Positions 33,029 to 41,617 are shown, numbered from the stretch's first letter. The stretch: 64,000 nt of DNA from Streptomyces sp. CB00455 (GCF_001905445.1 NZ_LIVQ01000006.1:1-64000), one strand, 5' to 3'. Notes: a model not told the origin generated them from the sequence alone. A program made the numbers and translations.

Positions 33029-34363
33029 ATGAATGACTGGCCAGATGGGTGGAGCGGCGACCGCGACGAGAGCGGCCGCCGCGACGACGGGTACGGGCGC
33101 GGCAGCGCGCAGGCGCGGCCCGAGGGCGCGCAGCGGATGCGGCACGTCCAGCGGCGGCAGCCGGCGCGGCCGGCCGTCCCGCCGCCCGCACGGCCCCCGG
33201 GGGACCGGTCCGGGTACGCGGTGCCCGCGCAGCAGGAGCCGGGGCACGACACCTACGGCGGCTTCGACAGCGGCTACAACACCGGCCAGGTCTACGGCGC
33301 GCCTTCGGGCGGTGCTCCGGGCGGGCCGGGCGGACCCGGCGGGCCGCCGGGACCGGGCCGCCCGGGGCGGGCTCCCGGCCCCGCGCCGGACTGGCGCAGG
33401 CGGATCAAGATCGGTTCGATCGTGCTGGTCTCCGCGCTGCTGGTGACCACCGTCTCCACCTACTTCTGGGCCGACTCCAAGGTGCGCCGCGAGGTCGACC
33501 TGTCGAAGGTCGTCGAGCGCCCCGAGGAGGGCGACTGCACGACGTACCTGATCGTGGGCTCGGACAGCCGCGAGGGGATGTCCGACGAGGAGAAGAAGAA
33601 GCTGCACACCGGCTCGGCCGAGGGCAAGCGGACCGACTCGATGATGATCCTGGCGAAGTGCTCCAGCGGGAACACCATGATCTCGCTGCCGCGCGACTCG
33701 GACGTGGAGATCCCCTCCTTCGTCGGCTCCCAGTCGGGCAAGAAGTTCCCCGCCCAGGGGCGGCGGGTCAAGCTGAACGCGGCCTACGCGGAGGACGGCC
33801 CGGAGCTGCTGGTGCGGACCGTGGAGTTCAACACCGGCCTGCGGATCGACCACTACGCGGAGATCGGCTTCGCCGGTTTCGCGAACATCGTGGACGCGCT
33901 GGGCGGCGTGGAGCTGGACATCGAGCAGGGCTTCAAGGACGAGAAGTCGGGCGCCGACTTCAAGGCCGGCAAGCAGACCCTGAACGGCGAGCAGTCGCTG
34001 GCCTTCGTACGGACCCGGTACGCCTTCGCCGAGTCGGACCTGCAGCGGACGAAGAACCAGCAGAAGTTCCTGTCGGCGCTCGCCGGTCAGGCGGCGACCC
34101 CGTCGACCGTCCTCAACCCCTTCGAGCTCTACCCCTTGCTGGGCGCGGGCCTGGACACGCTCGTCGTGGACAAGGACATGGGCCTGTGGGACATGGGACA
34201 GATGTTCTTCGCCATGAAGGGGATCAACGGCGGTGACGGCGTCTCGATGAACATGCCGATCTCCGGCCAGCGCGGCGGGAACCTCGTCTGGGACAAGGCG
34301 AAGGTGCAGCAGCTGGTGAAGCAGATCCGACACGACGAGAAGGTCACCGTCCGCAGCCAGTAG
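33029..34363 (+). CDS. LCP family protein without LytR_C domain, fifth of five
   Basis: 444 residues. It starts MNDWPDGWSGDRDESGRRDD, then has a Gly/Pro-rich cytoplasmic region of about 110 residues, a membrane helix (IGSIVLVSALLVTTVSTYFW) and the LCP domain: TTYLIVGSDSREGMSDEEKK, MISLPRDSDVEIPSF, LRIDHYAEIGFAGFANIVDA, GEQSLAFVRTRYAFAESDLQ. No LytR_C domain follows. A CATCCT hexamer seven bases before the ATG and no good ribosome binding site suggest leaderless expression. Predicted glycopolymer-peptidoglycan ligase. Confidence 0.92.
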   Translation: MNDWPDGWSGDRDESGRRDDGYGRGSAQARPEGAQRMRHVQRRQPARPAVPPPARPPGDRSGYAVPAQQEPGHDTYGGFDSGYNTGQVYGAPSGGAPGGPGGPGGPPGPGRPGRAPGPAPDWRRRIKIGSIVLVSALLVTTVSTYFWADSKVRREVDLSKVVERPEEGDCTTYLIVGSDSREGMSDEEKKKLHTGSAEGKRTDSMMILAKCSSGNTMISLPRDSDVEIPSFVGSQSGKKFPAQGRRVKLNAAYAEDGPELLVRTVEFNTGLRIDHYAEIGFAGFANIVDALGGVELDIEQGFKDEKSGADFKAGKQTLNGEQSLAFVRTRYAFAESDLQRTKNQQKFLSALAGQAATPSTVLNPFELYPLLGAGLDTLVVDKDMGLWDMGQMFFAMKGINGGDGVSMNMPISGQRGGNLVWDKAKVQQLVKQIRHDEKVTVRSQ

Positions 34364-34377
34364 GAGCGGCGGCCGGG

Positions 34378-34402
34378 GGGTGGCGGGCCGGACCCGCCAC
34401 CC
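34378..34402. terminator. Bidirectional terminator
   Basis: GGGTGGCGGG (34378-34387) pairs perfectly with 34393-34402 around a 5-base loop, between the converging fifth LCP gene and the guanylyltransferase-like gene (46 bp gap). Confidence 0.8.
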
Positions 34403-34409
34403 GGGCGGC

Positions 34410-35492
34410 TCAGGAGTCGGAGGAGAAGCGGATCGCGGCTGCGGGCAGCTGCGCGCCGCACCACACCCGCGCCCCGGCGCGCAGCTCGTTGTCGGCGCCG
34501 ACCACGGCTCCGTCGCCGATGACGGCGGAGTCGAGCACGGTGCGCGGGCCCACCGAGGCCCCGGCGCCGATCAGGCTCGCGCTGACCTGCACGTCCGCGC
34601 CGATGACCGCGCCGGCCAGCACGATGGAGCCCTGGACGACCGCGCCCGCCCCGATGCGTGCGCCCTCGCCCACGACGGTGCCCCCCGACAGTTTCGCCCC
34701 GTCGGCGACCTCGGCACCGGGCAGCACCAGGGACTCGCCGCACCGCCCGGGGACGGCCGGGGAGGGCACCACGCCGCGGACCAGGTCGGCGGAGGCCTGG
34801 ACGATGGCCTCCGGCTTGCCGAGGTCCATCCAGTACGTGTTCTCGGTGACGCCGTGCAGCCGGGCCCCGGCGGTCAGCAGGCCGGGGAAGGTCTCCCGCT
34901 CGACCGAGACGGGCCGGCCGGCCGGGATGGAGTCGATCACGCTGCGGCGGAAGACGTAGCAGCCGGCGTTGATCTGGTCGGTGATGATCTCCTCCGGGGT
35001 CTGCGGCTTCTCGGTGAAGGCCAGCACCCGCCCCTCGGAGTCGGTGGGGACCAGGCCGAAGGCGCGCGGGTCCTCGACCTGCACCAGGTGCAGGGAGACG
35101 TCGGCGTCGGCCTTCTGGTGGGAGGCCACCAGGCCGGCGATGTCCAGGCCCGTGAGGATGTCGCCGTTGAAGACGAGGACGGCGGAGTCGGGGCCGCCGG
35201 TCAGGCGCCGGGCGGCGTTGCGGATGGCGCCGCCGGTGCCCAGCGGCTCGTCCTCGACCACGTACTCCAGGCTGATGCCGAAGGCGGATCCGTCGCCGAA
35301 GTAGGGCTCGAAGACCTCGGCGAGGTAGCAGGTGGCCATCACGACGTGCGTGACGCCGGCGGCGGCGGCCCGCGCGATCTGGTGGGCGAGGAAGGGAACG
35401 CCTGCTGTGGGAACCATCGGCTTCGGCGTGTTCACCGTCACGGGACGCAATCGCGTCCCCTGTCCGCCGACCAGCAGGATCGCTTCCGTCAT
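34410..35492 (-). CDS. Sugar-1-phosphate nucleotidyltransferase, probable mannose-1-phosphate guanylyltransferase
   Basis: 360 residues. The N-terminal 235 residues are the nucleotidyltransferase fold: AILLVGGQGTRLRPVTVNTP with the GxGTRL signature, KPMVPTAGVPFLAHQIARA, DEPLGTGGAIRNAARRL, VFNGDILTGLD. The C-terminal 120 residues are a left-handed beta-helix of hexapeptide repeats (AEVADGAKLSGGTVVGEGAR). It resembles Rv3264c, the mycobacterial GDP-mannose pyrophosphorylase. With manA and phosphomannomutase in this window it would complete GDP-mannose synthesis. A glucose-1-phosphate transferase remains possible. The ATG has GGGGAG nine bases upstream. Confidence 0.85.
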   Translation of the reverse strand: MTEAILLVGGQGTRLRPVTVNTPKPMVPTAGVPFLAHQIARAAAAGVTHVVMATCYLAEVFEPYFGDGSAFGISLEYVVEDEPLGTGGAIRNAARRLTGGPDSAVLVFNGDILTGLDIAGLVASHQKADADVSLHLVQVEDPRAFGLVPTDSEGRVLAFTEKPQTPEEIITDQINAGCYVFRRSVIDSIPAGRPVSVERETFPGLLTAGARLHGVTENTYWMDLGKPEAIVQASADLVRGVVPSPAVPGRCGESLVLPGAEVADGAKLSGGTVVGEGARIGAGAVVQGSIVLAGAVIGADVQVSASLIGAGASVGPRTVLDSAVIGDGAVVGADNELRAGARVWCGAQLPAAAIRFSSDS

Positions 35493-35642
35493 TGCGTTCT
35501 CCCCAACTGATTCCGGCGTACGAAGGTCCAAATTTAGCCCATCCGGGTGGCAGGCCCGGCCGCGGCCGGACGTGCCCGGTCCCCGCGGCCGGCGGCGTGC
35601 CGCGAGGACCGCGGCCGGCCTGCCCGGCCGCGGGACGGCGGA

Positions 35643-35666
35643 AGCCCCGGCGCACCGGCCGGGGCT
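35643..35666 (-). terminator. Hairpin downstream of the acyl-CoA dehydrogenase gene
   Basis: AGCCCCGGC (35643-35651) pairs perfectly with 35658-35666, 6-base loop, 21 bases after the stop of the minus-strand dehydrogenase gene. A second GC-rich palindromic stretch lies at about 35570-35640. Confidence 0.7.
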
Positions 35667-35687
35667 CCCGCTGCGTCGAGGACCTCG

Positions 35688-36860
35688 CTACGGAAGGTTC
35701 CTCGCCATGACGATGCGCTGCACCTGGTTCGTACCCTCATAAATCTGCGTGATCTTGGCGTCGCGCATCATGCGCTCCACCGGGTAGTCACGGGTGTAGC
35801 CGTAGCCGCCGAGCAGCTGGACGGCGTCCGTGGTGACCTCCATGGCCACGTCGGAGGCGAAGCACTTGGCAGCGGCGCCGAAGAAGGTGAGGTCCTCTTT
35901 GTCGCCTCCGGCGGAGACCCGCTCGGACTTGGCGGCGGCCGAGTAGGTCAGCTGGCGGGCGGCCTCGATCTTCATGGCCATGTCCGCGAGCATGAACTGC
36001 ACGCCCTGGAAGTCGCCGATCGGCTTGCCGAACTGCTTGCGCTCCTGGACGTAGCCCTTGGCGTAGTCCAGGGCGCCCTGGGCGATGCCGAGCGCCTGGG
36101 CCGCGATGGTGATGCGGGTGTGGTCCAGGGTCTTCATCGCGGTGGCGAAGCCGGTGCCCTCGGCGCCGATCATGCGGTCGGCGGGGATGCGGACGTTGTC
36201 GAGGTAGACCTCGCGCGTCGGGGAGCCCTTGATGCCGAGCTTCTTCTCCGGGGCGCCGAAGGACACGCCCTCGTCGCCCTTCTCCACGACGAAGGCGCTG
36301 ATGCCCTTGGAGCGCATCGAAGGGTCGGTGACGGCCATGACCGTGTAGTACTCGGAGACGCCCGCGTTGGTGATCCAGCGCTTGACGCCGTTGAGCACCC
36401 AGAAGTCCCCGTCGCGCACCGCGCGGGTCTTCATGCCGGCCGCGTCGGAGCCCGCGTCCGGCTCGGAGAGGGCGTACGAGAACATGGCGTCGCCCTTGGC
36501 GAGCGGGCCGAGGTACTTGGCCTTGAGCTCCTCGGAGCCGGAGAGGATCACCGGGAGCGAGCCGAGCTTGTTGACCGCCGGGATGAGGGAGGAGGAGGCG
36601 CAGACGCGGGCCACCTCCTCGATCACGATCACGGTGGCGAGGGCGTCGGCCCCCGCGCCGCCGTAGGTCTCGGGGACGTGGACGGCGTGCAGGTCGTTGG
36701 CGACCAGGGCGTCCAGGGCCTCCTGCGGGAAGCGGGACTCCTCGTCGACCGCGGCCGCGAACGGCAGGATCTTCGCCTCGGCGAGCGAGCGGACCGACTC
36801 GCGGAGCATGTCGTGCTCCTCGGCCGGGCGGTACAGGTCGAAGTCGGCAGAACCCGCCAA
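35688..36860 (-). CDS. fadE: Acyl-CoA dehydrogenase
   Basis: 390 residues, normal size. FAD enzyme that introduces the alpha-beta double bond of acyl-CoA. Landmarks: LYRPAEEHDMLRESVRSLAE, TVIVIEEVARVCASSSLIPA, FSYALSEPDAGSDAAGMKTR (flavin and substrate), GVKRWITNAGVSEYYTVMAV, and QIYEGTNQVQRIVMARNLP at the C-terminus with the catalytic glutamate region. It corresponds in position and sequence type to mycobacterial fadE25. The start is a TTG at 36860 with GGGGAG about ten bases upstream. A candidate operator lies in its promoter. Confidence 0.93.
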   Translation of the reverse strand: MAGSADFDLYRPAEEHDMLRESVRSLAEAKILPFAAAVDEESRFPQEALDALVANDLHAVHVPETYGGAGADALATVIVIEEVARVCASSSLIPAVNKLGSLPVILSGSEELKAKYLGPLAKGDAMFSYALSEPDAGSDAAGMKTRAVRDGDFWVLNGVKRWITNAGVSEYYTVMAVTDPSMRSKGISAFVVEKGDEGVSFGAPEKKLGIKGSPTREVYLDNVRIPADRMIGAEGTGFATAMKTLDHTRITIAAQALGIAQGALDYAKGYVQERKQFGKPIGDFQGVQFMLADMAMKIEAARQLTYSAAAKSERVSAGGDKEDLTFFGAAAKCFASDVAMEVTTDAVQLLGGYGYTRDYPVERMMRDAKITQIYEGTNQVQRIVMARNLP

Positions 36861-36892
36861 GATCTCTCACTCCCCAGGGTGATGCGTGATGC

Positions 36893-36910
36893 TAACTACC
36901 GTTAAGTAAC
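36893..36910. promoter_or_regulatory. Candidate operator in the fadE promoter region
   Basis: TAAC-TACC-GTTA-AG-TAAC: two inverted copies and a third copy of TAAC in 18 bases, in an AT-rich patch about 35-50 bases upstream of the acyl-CoA dehydrogenase start and about 145 bases from the divergent UDP-glucose dehydrogenase gene. Typical of a TetR- or MarR-type binding site; no cognate regulator is adjacent. Confidence 0.45.
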
Positions 36911-37011
36911 CCAAGCTTAGTGGGCCGGTCACGGATGGCGATATGGACGGCCCACGTGAGCTGCATGACAGCGGGGCACTCCTGGGCAACGTCCCCGCTG
37001 GTGGGCCCGAC

Positions 37012-37017
37012 TATGCT
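37012..37017 (+). promoter_or_regulatory. Candidate -10 box of the UDP-glucose dehydrogenase gene
   Basis: TATGCT (TANNNT) at 37012-37017 would start transcription near 37024, leaving a 30-base leader with GGAG before the ATG at 37055. The -35 is not clear. Confidence 0.4.
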
Positions 37018-37054
37018 CAGTGGCCGCAAACGGCCCCGCACCTCTGGAGCACCC

Positions 37055-38398
37055 ATGGCCCCCCTCAGGATCACTGTGATCGGTACCGGATACCTCGGCG
37101 CCACGCACGCCGCGGCGATGGCGGAGCTGGGGTTCGAGGTGCTGGGGCTGGACGTGGTCCCCGAGAAGATCGCCATGCTGGCCTCCGGCCGGGTGCCCAT
37201 GTACGAGCCCGGACTGGAGGAGCTGCTGGCCCGGCACGTGGCCGGACTGCCGGACTCGACGGGACGGCTGCGCTTCACGACCTCCTGGGAGGAGGTCGGC
37301 GCATTCGGCGACGTGCACTTCGTGTGCGTGAACACTCCGCAGAAGCACGGCGAGTACGCCTGCGACATGTCCTACGTCGACTCCGCGATGTCCTCGCTGG
37401 CCCCGCATCTGACGCGGCCGGTGCTGGTGGTCGGCAAGTCCACCGTGCCCGTGGGCTCGGCGCAGCGGCTCGCGGACCTGCTCGCGGAGCTGTCCCCGGC
37501 CGGCGCGGAGGTCGAGCTGGCCTGGAACCCGGAATTCCTGCGGGAGGGCTTCGCGGTGCAGGACACCCTGCACCCCGACCGGATCGTGATCGGCGTGCAG
37601 GGCGAGCGCGGCGAGAAGCTGCTGCGGGAGGTGTACGAGACGCCGATGTCGGAGGGGACCCCGCTGGTGATCACCGACTTCCCGACCGCCGAGCTGGTCA
37701 AGACCGCCGCCAACTCCTTCCTCGCCACCAAGATCTCCTTCATCAACGCGATGGCCGAGGTGTGCGAGGCGGCCGGCGGCGACGTCGTCAAGCTGGCGGA
37801 GGCCATCGGCTACGACGAGCGGATCGGCGCGAAGTTCCTGCGCGCGGGGATCGGCTTCGGCGGCGGCTGCCTGCCCAAGGACATCCGGGCCTTCATGGCC
37901 CGCGCCGGTGAGCTGGGCGCCGACCAGGCACTGACCTTCCTGCGCGAGGTCGACTCCATCAACATGCGGCGCCGCGGGCACATGGTGGAGCTGGCCCGGG
38001 ACGCCGTCGGCGGGTCCTTCCTCGGCAAGCGGGTGGCCGTCCTCGGCGCAACCTTCAAGCCGGACTCGGACGACGTCCGCGACTCTCCCGCGCTGAACGT
38101 GGCCGGGCAGATCCACCTCCAGGGCGGCCAGGTCACCGTCTACGACCCCAAGGGCATGGACAACGCGCGCCGCGTCTTCCCGACGCTCGGGTACGCCGGC
38201 TCCGCGCTGGAGGCGGCCCGGGGGGCGGAGGTCGTCCTGCACCTGACGGAATGGCGCGAGTTCCGCGACCTCGACCCGGCCGAGCTGGCGGAGGTCGTCA
38301 CCGACCGGCTGGTGCTCGACGGCCGCAACGCCCTGGACCCCGAGGTCTGGCGCGCCGCGGGCTGGACCTACCGGGCGATGGGCCGCCCACGGGCCTAG
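37055..38398 (+). CDS. UDP-glucose 6-dehydrogenase
   Basis: 447 residues. It oxidises UDP-glucose to UDP-glucuronate with two NAD+. Rossmann start LRITVIGTGYLGATHAAAMA, substrate region AWNPEFLREGFAVQDTLHPD, PTAELVKTAANSFLATKISF, and the catalytic cysteine Cys272 in GFGGGCLPKDIRAF; the C-terminal UDP-binding domain has TFKPDSDDVRDSPAL. The ATG with GGAG upstream is preferred over longer frames to the left. The product could feed glycopolymers attached by the LCP enzymes. Followed by an octanucleotide repeat. Confidence 0.94.
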   Translation: MAPLRITVIGTGYLGATHAAAMAELGFEVLGLDVVPEKIAMLASGRVPMYEPGLEELLARHVAGLPDSTGRLRFTTSWEEVGAFGDVHFVCVNTPQKHGEYACDMSYVDSAMSSLAPHLTRPVLVVGKSTVPVGSAQRLADLLAELSPAGAEVELAWNPEFLREGFAVQDTLHPDRIVIGVQGERGEKLLREVYETPMSEGTPLVITDFPTAELVKTAANSFLATKISFINAMAEVCEAAGGDVVKLAEAIGYDERIGAKFLRAGIGFGGGCLPKDIRAFMARAGELGADQALTFLREVDSINMRRRGHMVELARDAVGGSFLGKRVAVLGATFKPDSDDVRDSPALNVAGQIHLQGGQVTVYDPKGMDNARRVFPTLGYAGSALEAARGAEVVLHLTEWREFRDLDPAELAEVVTDRLVLDGRNALDPEVWRAAGWTYRAMGRPRA

Positions 38399-38416
38399 GT
38401 ACGTGTCTCGGCGGCC

Positions 38417-38576
38417 GACGGGCCGAGCGGCTGACCGGCTGAGCGGCTGAGCGGCTGAGCGGCTGAGCGGCTGAGCGGCTGAGCGGCTGAGCGGCTGACC
38501 AGGTGACCAGGTGACCGGGTGCGCGGCTGACCAGGTGACCAGGTGACCGGCTACGCGGCTGAGCGGCTGACAGGTG
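38417..38576. repeat. Octanucleotide tandem repeat, about 20 units
   Basis: Strict 8-bp period over 160 bp. Seven consecutive perfect copies of GAGCGGCT occupy 38441-38496; variants GACCGGCT, GACCAGGT, GACCGGGT, GCGCGGCT and ACGCGGCT continue in phase to 38576. It lies between the stops of the converging UDP-glucose dehydrogenase and dipeptidase-like genes. The period is not a multiple of three and no gene covers it. It should be length-variable. Confidence 0.92.
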
Positions 38577-38595
38577 GCCGGCCCGGGGGACGGGG

Positions 38596-39714
38596 CTACG
38601 CGCCGGCGGTGCGGTGGTGCTGGGCGGCGCGGGCGGTGAATTCCGCATCCCGGATGACGCGCTGGGCGTTGCCCCAGGTCAGCAGGGCCATCTCGGACTC
38701 CGGCCAGCCGCGGTCCAGGAGTTCCGCCAGCAGCCGCGGGTAGCCCGAGGGGTCGGTGAGGCCGGCCGGGCGGGGGATGCCCGGTCCGGTGCCGAAAGTG
38801 GCGCCCAGGCCCACACCGTGCGGGCCCGCGACCGCGCGGACGTGGTCGAGGTGGTCGGCCACCGCGTGCAGGGAGTCCCCGGTCCGCGCGGCGTCGAAGG
38901 TGACCATGGCCAGGCCGTCGGCCTCGCGCAGGGCGAGCAGGACCTCGTCGCTCACGTTGTCCGGATGCGGGTTCAACGTCGCCGCCGCCGTGTTCGAGAG
39001 GATCACCGGCGCCTTGGAGGCGCCCGCGATCCCGCGGGCGGTCTGCGGCGGGCAGCCGGTGAGGTCCAGCAGGATCGCCAGCCGGTTCGCCTCGCGGACC
39101 ACCTCGTGGCCGAAGGCCGTCAGTCCCTCCCGGGCCCAGGACGCCCCGGCCGGCGCGAGGATCCGTACGCCCAGCGCGTGGAAGGCGCGCAGCGCGCCCA
39201 GGGAGCCGGTCAGGGTCCGGCCGGGCACCGGGCCCAGGAACGAGGCGATCCGGCCCCGGTTGCGGGCGTCCGCCATGTCGCCGGCGGTGAGCGCGAGGCG
39301 CAGGTCGTCGGGGTAGCGGCGCATCAGGGCCAGCGCCACGTCGATCTGTTCCAGGGTGTCGGAGACCACCTGGTCGGGGTCTGGCCGGTCGGGGTCTGGC
39401 CGGTCGGGGGCCGTCCGGTCGCCGCCGCCGTCCCCGTACGGTTGGCCGGGCGGCACGAGCAGGGACCAGAACTGCGCGCCCACCCCGCCCGCGCGCAGCC
39501 GCGGGATGTCGGTGTCGACGCTGCCGTCAGGGGTGTCGATGTCGTGGTGCGGGCTCTGTCGCAGGGTCCACACCAGGGTGTTGCACCCGTCGGCGACGGG
39601 ATGCCCGGACAGCAGGGCGGCGGCCCGCTCCAGGCTGCCGGCCGCCGCGGTGGGAGGGGGGAGGTCCTCCGCCCCGATGCCCGCAGAGGGTGGGTCGTCC
39701 TGCAGGTCGGCCAT
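38596..39714 (-). CDS. M19 dipeptidase homologue lacking the metal ligands (probable pseudoenzyme)
   Basis: 372 residues, clearly a paralogue of the intact dipeptidase encoded just upstream (shared DTDIPRLRAGGVGAQFWS, similar segments throughout). The zinc-binding residues of the family are gone: HxD is replaced by Cys44 and Thr46 (PVADGCNTLVW), the bridging glutamate by a GPVPG segment, the two later histidines by Gly (LLDLTG) and Asn (ILSNTAA), and GDYDG by ATFGTG. The fold is otherwise full length. It cannot be a normal metallodipeptidase; a binding or regulatory role is possible. It follows the intact gene by 167 bp. Confidence 0.85.
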   Translation of the reverse strand: MADLQDDPPSAGIGAEDLPPPTAAAGSLERAAALLSGHPVADGCNTLVWTLRQSPHHDIDTPDGSVDTDIPRLRAGGVGAQFWSLLVPPGQPYGDGGGDRTAPDRPDPDRPDPDQVVSDTLEQIDVALALMRRYPDDLRLALTAGDMADARNRGRIASFLGPVPGRTLTGSLGALRAFHALGVRILAPAGASWAREGLTAFGHEVVREANRLAILLDLTGCPPQTARGIAGASKAPVILSNTAAATLNPHPDNVSDEVLLALREADGLAMVTFDAARTGDSLHAVADHLDHVRAVAGPHGVGLGATFGTGPGIPRPAGLTDPSGYPRLLAELLDRGWPESEMALLTWGNAQRVIRDAEFTARAAQHHRTAGA

Positions 39715-39881
39715 GGCGTTCGCTCCGGTCTCGGCGGCAGCAGGGAGAGTCGCTGCCACCGTGCCACGGGGGACGGCCGAGCCGCCCGGCGGATGCGGCG
39801 TTCGGGTGACACCGGCAGGTCCTACCCGGTCGCCGCCTCCACTCCCGGTCCGGGGCGTCTTGCCGGCCGGGGCGGGCGGTC

Positions 39882-41072
39882 CTACGCGACCGGCCCGATC
39901 ACCGCGTTCGAGGGGCCCCGGGAGCCGGAGAGCTCGCGCGCCACGGCTTCCGCGTCGCGCAGTGCGCGCACCGCGTTGGACCAGGTCAGCTTCGCCAGGT
40001 CGGCCCGGGACCAGCCGCGTGCCAGCAGTTCCGCGATGAGGTTCGGGTAGCCCGCCACGTCGTCCAGGCCGGACGGGGTGAAGGCGGTGCCGTCGTAGTC
40101 CCCGCCGATGCCGATGTGGTCGATGCCGGCGACCTCGCGCATGTGGTCGAGGTGGTCGGCCACCGTGGCGGCCGTGGCCACCGGGCGCGGGCGCTTCGCC
40201 TCGAAGGCGCGGTGCAGGGCCATCGCCTCGGGCGAGGTGTCCAGGTGGTGCAAGCCGTGCGCCCGCAGGTTCTCGTCGGCGGCCAGCGTCCACTCGACCG
40301 CCGCGGGGAGGACGAACTTCGGGACGAAGGTGGCCATCGCGACCCCGCCGTTGGCCGGCAGCATGGCCAGCACGTCGTCGGGGACGTTGCGCGGGTGGTC
40401 GCACACCGCGCGCGCCGAGGAGTGCGAGAAGACCACCGGGGCGGCCGTGACGGCGAGGGCGTCGCGCATCGTGGTGGCGGCCACGTGGGAGAGGTCGACC
40501 AGCATGCCGATGCGGTTCATCTCGCGGACGACCTCGCGGCCGAAGTCCGTCAGCCCGCCGTGCCGGGGCTCGTCGGTCGCCGAGTCCGCCCAGTCGATGG
40601 TGTCGTTGTGCGTGAGCGTCATGTACCGCACGCCCAGCTGGTGCAGGGCGCGCAGGGTGGCGAGCGAGTTGTTGATGGAGTGGCCGCCCTCGGCGCCCAT
40701 CAGCGAGGCGATCCGGCCGTCGGCGCGGGCCGCCTCCATGTCGTCCGCCGTCAGCGCCCGCACCAGGTCGGCCGGATAGCGGCCGATGAGCTGGTCGACC
40801 GCGTCGACCTGCTCCAGGGTGGCGCTGACCGCTTCGTCCCCGGTCAGCTCGGTGCTCACGTACACCGACCAGAACTGGGCGCCGACCCCGCCGGCCCGCA
40901 GCCGCGGGATGTCGGTGTGCAGGTACGCCGACTGGTCGCCGGCGATGTCCCGCTGGTCGAGGTCGTAGCGGACCTGCTCGCGCAGCGCCCAGGGAAGGTC
41001 GTTGTGGCCGTCCACGACGGGGTGCTCGGCCAGCAGCTCTCGCGCCTCCTCCAGGCGCTGCGCGGCGCTCAC
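39882..41072 (-). CDS. Membrane dipeptidase (M19 family)
   Basis: 396 residues. Binuclear zinc dipeptidase. Ligands are present: His23 and Asp25 in VVDGHNDLPW, Glu128 in MGAEGGHS, His196 in VDLSH, His217 in VFSHSSAR, and the aspartate in GGDYDGT. No signal peptide is seen, so it is probably cytosolic like other Streptomyces members; it may hydrolyse dipeptides or act on D-amino-acid dipeptides. The GTG start overlaps the purE stop by four bases (GTGA), tying it to the purK-purE transcript. Confidence 0.92.
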   Translation of the reverse strand: MSAAQRLEEARELLAEHPVVDGHNDLPWALREQVRYDLDQRDIAGDQSAYLHTDIPRLRAGGVGAQFWSVYVSTELTGDEAVSATLEQVDAVDQLIGRYPADLVRALTADDMEAARADGRIASLMGAEGGHSINNSLATLRALHQLGVRYMTLTHNDTIDWADSATDEPRHGGLTDFGREVVREMNRIGMLVDLSHVAATTMRDALAVTAAPVVFSHSSARAVCDHPRNVPDDVLAMLPANGGVAMATFVPKFVLPAAVEWTLAADENLRAHGLHHLDTSPEAMALHRAFEAKRPRPVATAATVADHLDHMREVAGIDHIGIGGDYDGTAFTPSGLDDVAGYPNLIAELLARGWSRADLAKLTWSNAVRALRDAEAVARELSGSRGPSNAVIGPVA

Positions 41073-41617
41073 TTGCCGAATCCGAAGGAAGCCGCGCCCG
41101 CGACCTTGGTGCGCAGCCGCTTGCCCTTCTCGGTGGCCTGGTCGTTCAGCTCCTGCTGGAAGTCCCGCATCCGGCCGAGCAGCTCGGCGTCGTGCGCCGC
41201 CAGCATCCGTACGGCCAGCAGCCCGGCGTTGCGCGCCCCGGCGACCGAGACGGTGGCCACGGGAACGCCCGCGGGCATCTGGACGATCGACAGCAGCGAG
41301 TCCATGCCGTCGAGGTACTTCAGCGGGACCGGTACGCCGATCACCGGCAGGGGGGTGACCGAGGCGAGCATGCCCGGCAGGTGGGCGGCCCCGCCCGCGC
41401 CCGCGATGACCGCCTTCAGGCCGCGGCCGGCGGCCTGCTCCCCGTACGCGATCATCTCGCGCGGCATCCGGTGCGCGGAGACGACGTCGACCTCATAGGG
41501 GATCTCGAACTCGTCGAGGGCCTTGGCGGCGGCCTCCATGACCGGCCAGTCCGAGTCCGAGCCCATGACGATGCCGACGAGGGGGCCCGCGGAGCCCGCG
41601 GCAGAGGTAGTGCTCAT
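41069..41617 (-). CDS. purE: N5-carboxyaminoimidazole ribonucleotide mutase
   Basis: 182 residues. It converts N5-CAIR to CAIR in purine synthesis. Signature VGIVMGSDSDWPVMEAAAKA, EVDVVSAHRMPREMIAYGEQ and IAGAGGAAHLPGMLASVTPL, all typical of class I PurE. The start ATG overlaps the purK stop by four bases (ATGA), and its own stop overlaps the dipeptidase start. A short C-terminal extension rich in Lys/Gly is seen. Cytosolic. Confidence 0.96.
   Translation of the reverse strand: MSTTSAAGSAGPLVGIVMGSDSDWPVMEAAAKALDEFEIPYEVDVVSAHRMPREMIAYGEQAAGRGLKAVIAGAGGAAHLPGMLASVTPLPVIGVPVPLKYLDGMDSLLSIVQMPAGVPVATVSVAGARNAGLLAVRMLAAHDAELLGRMRDFQQELNDQATEKGKRLRTKVAGAASFGFGK

Noticed and set aside
38417..38576. 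CRISPR array
   Set aside because: The 8-bp units are contiguous with no unique spacers, and no cas genes are nearby; it is a microsatellite.
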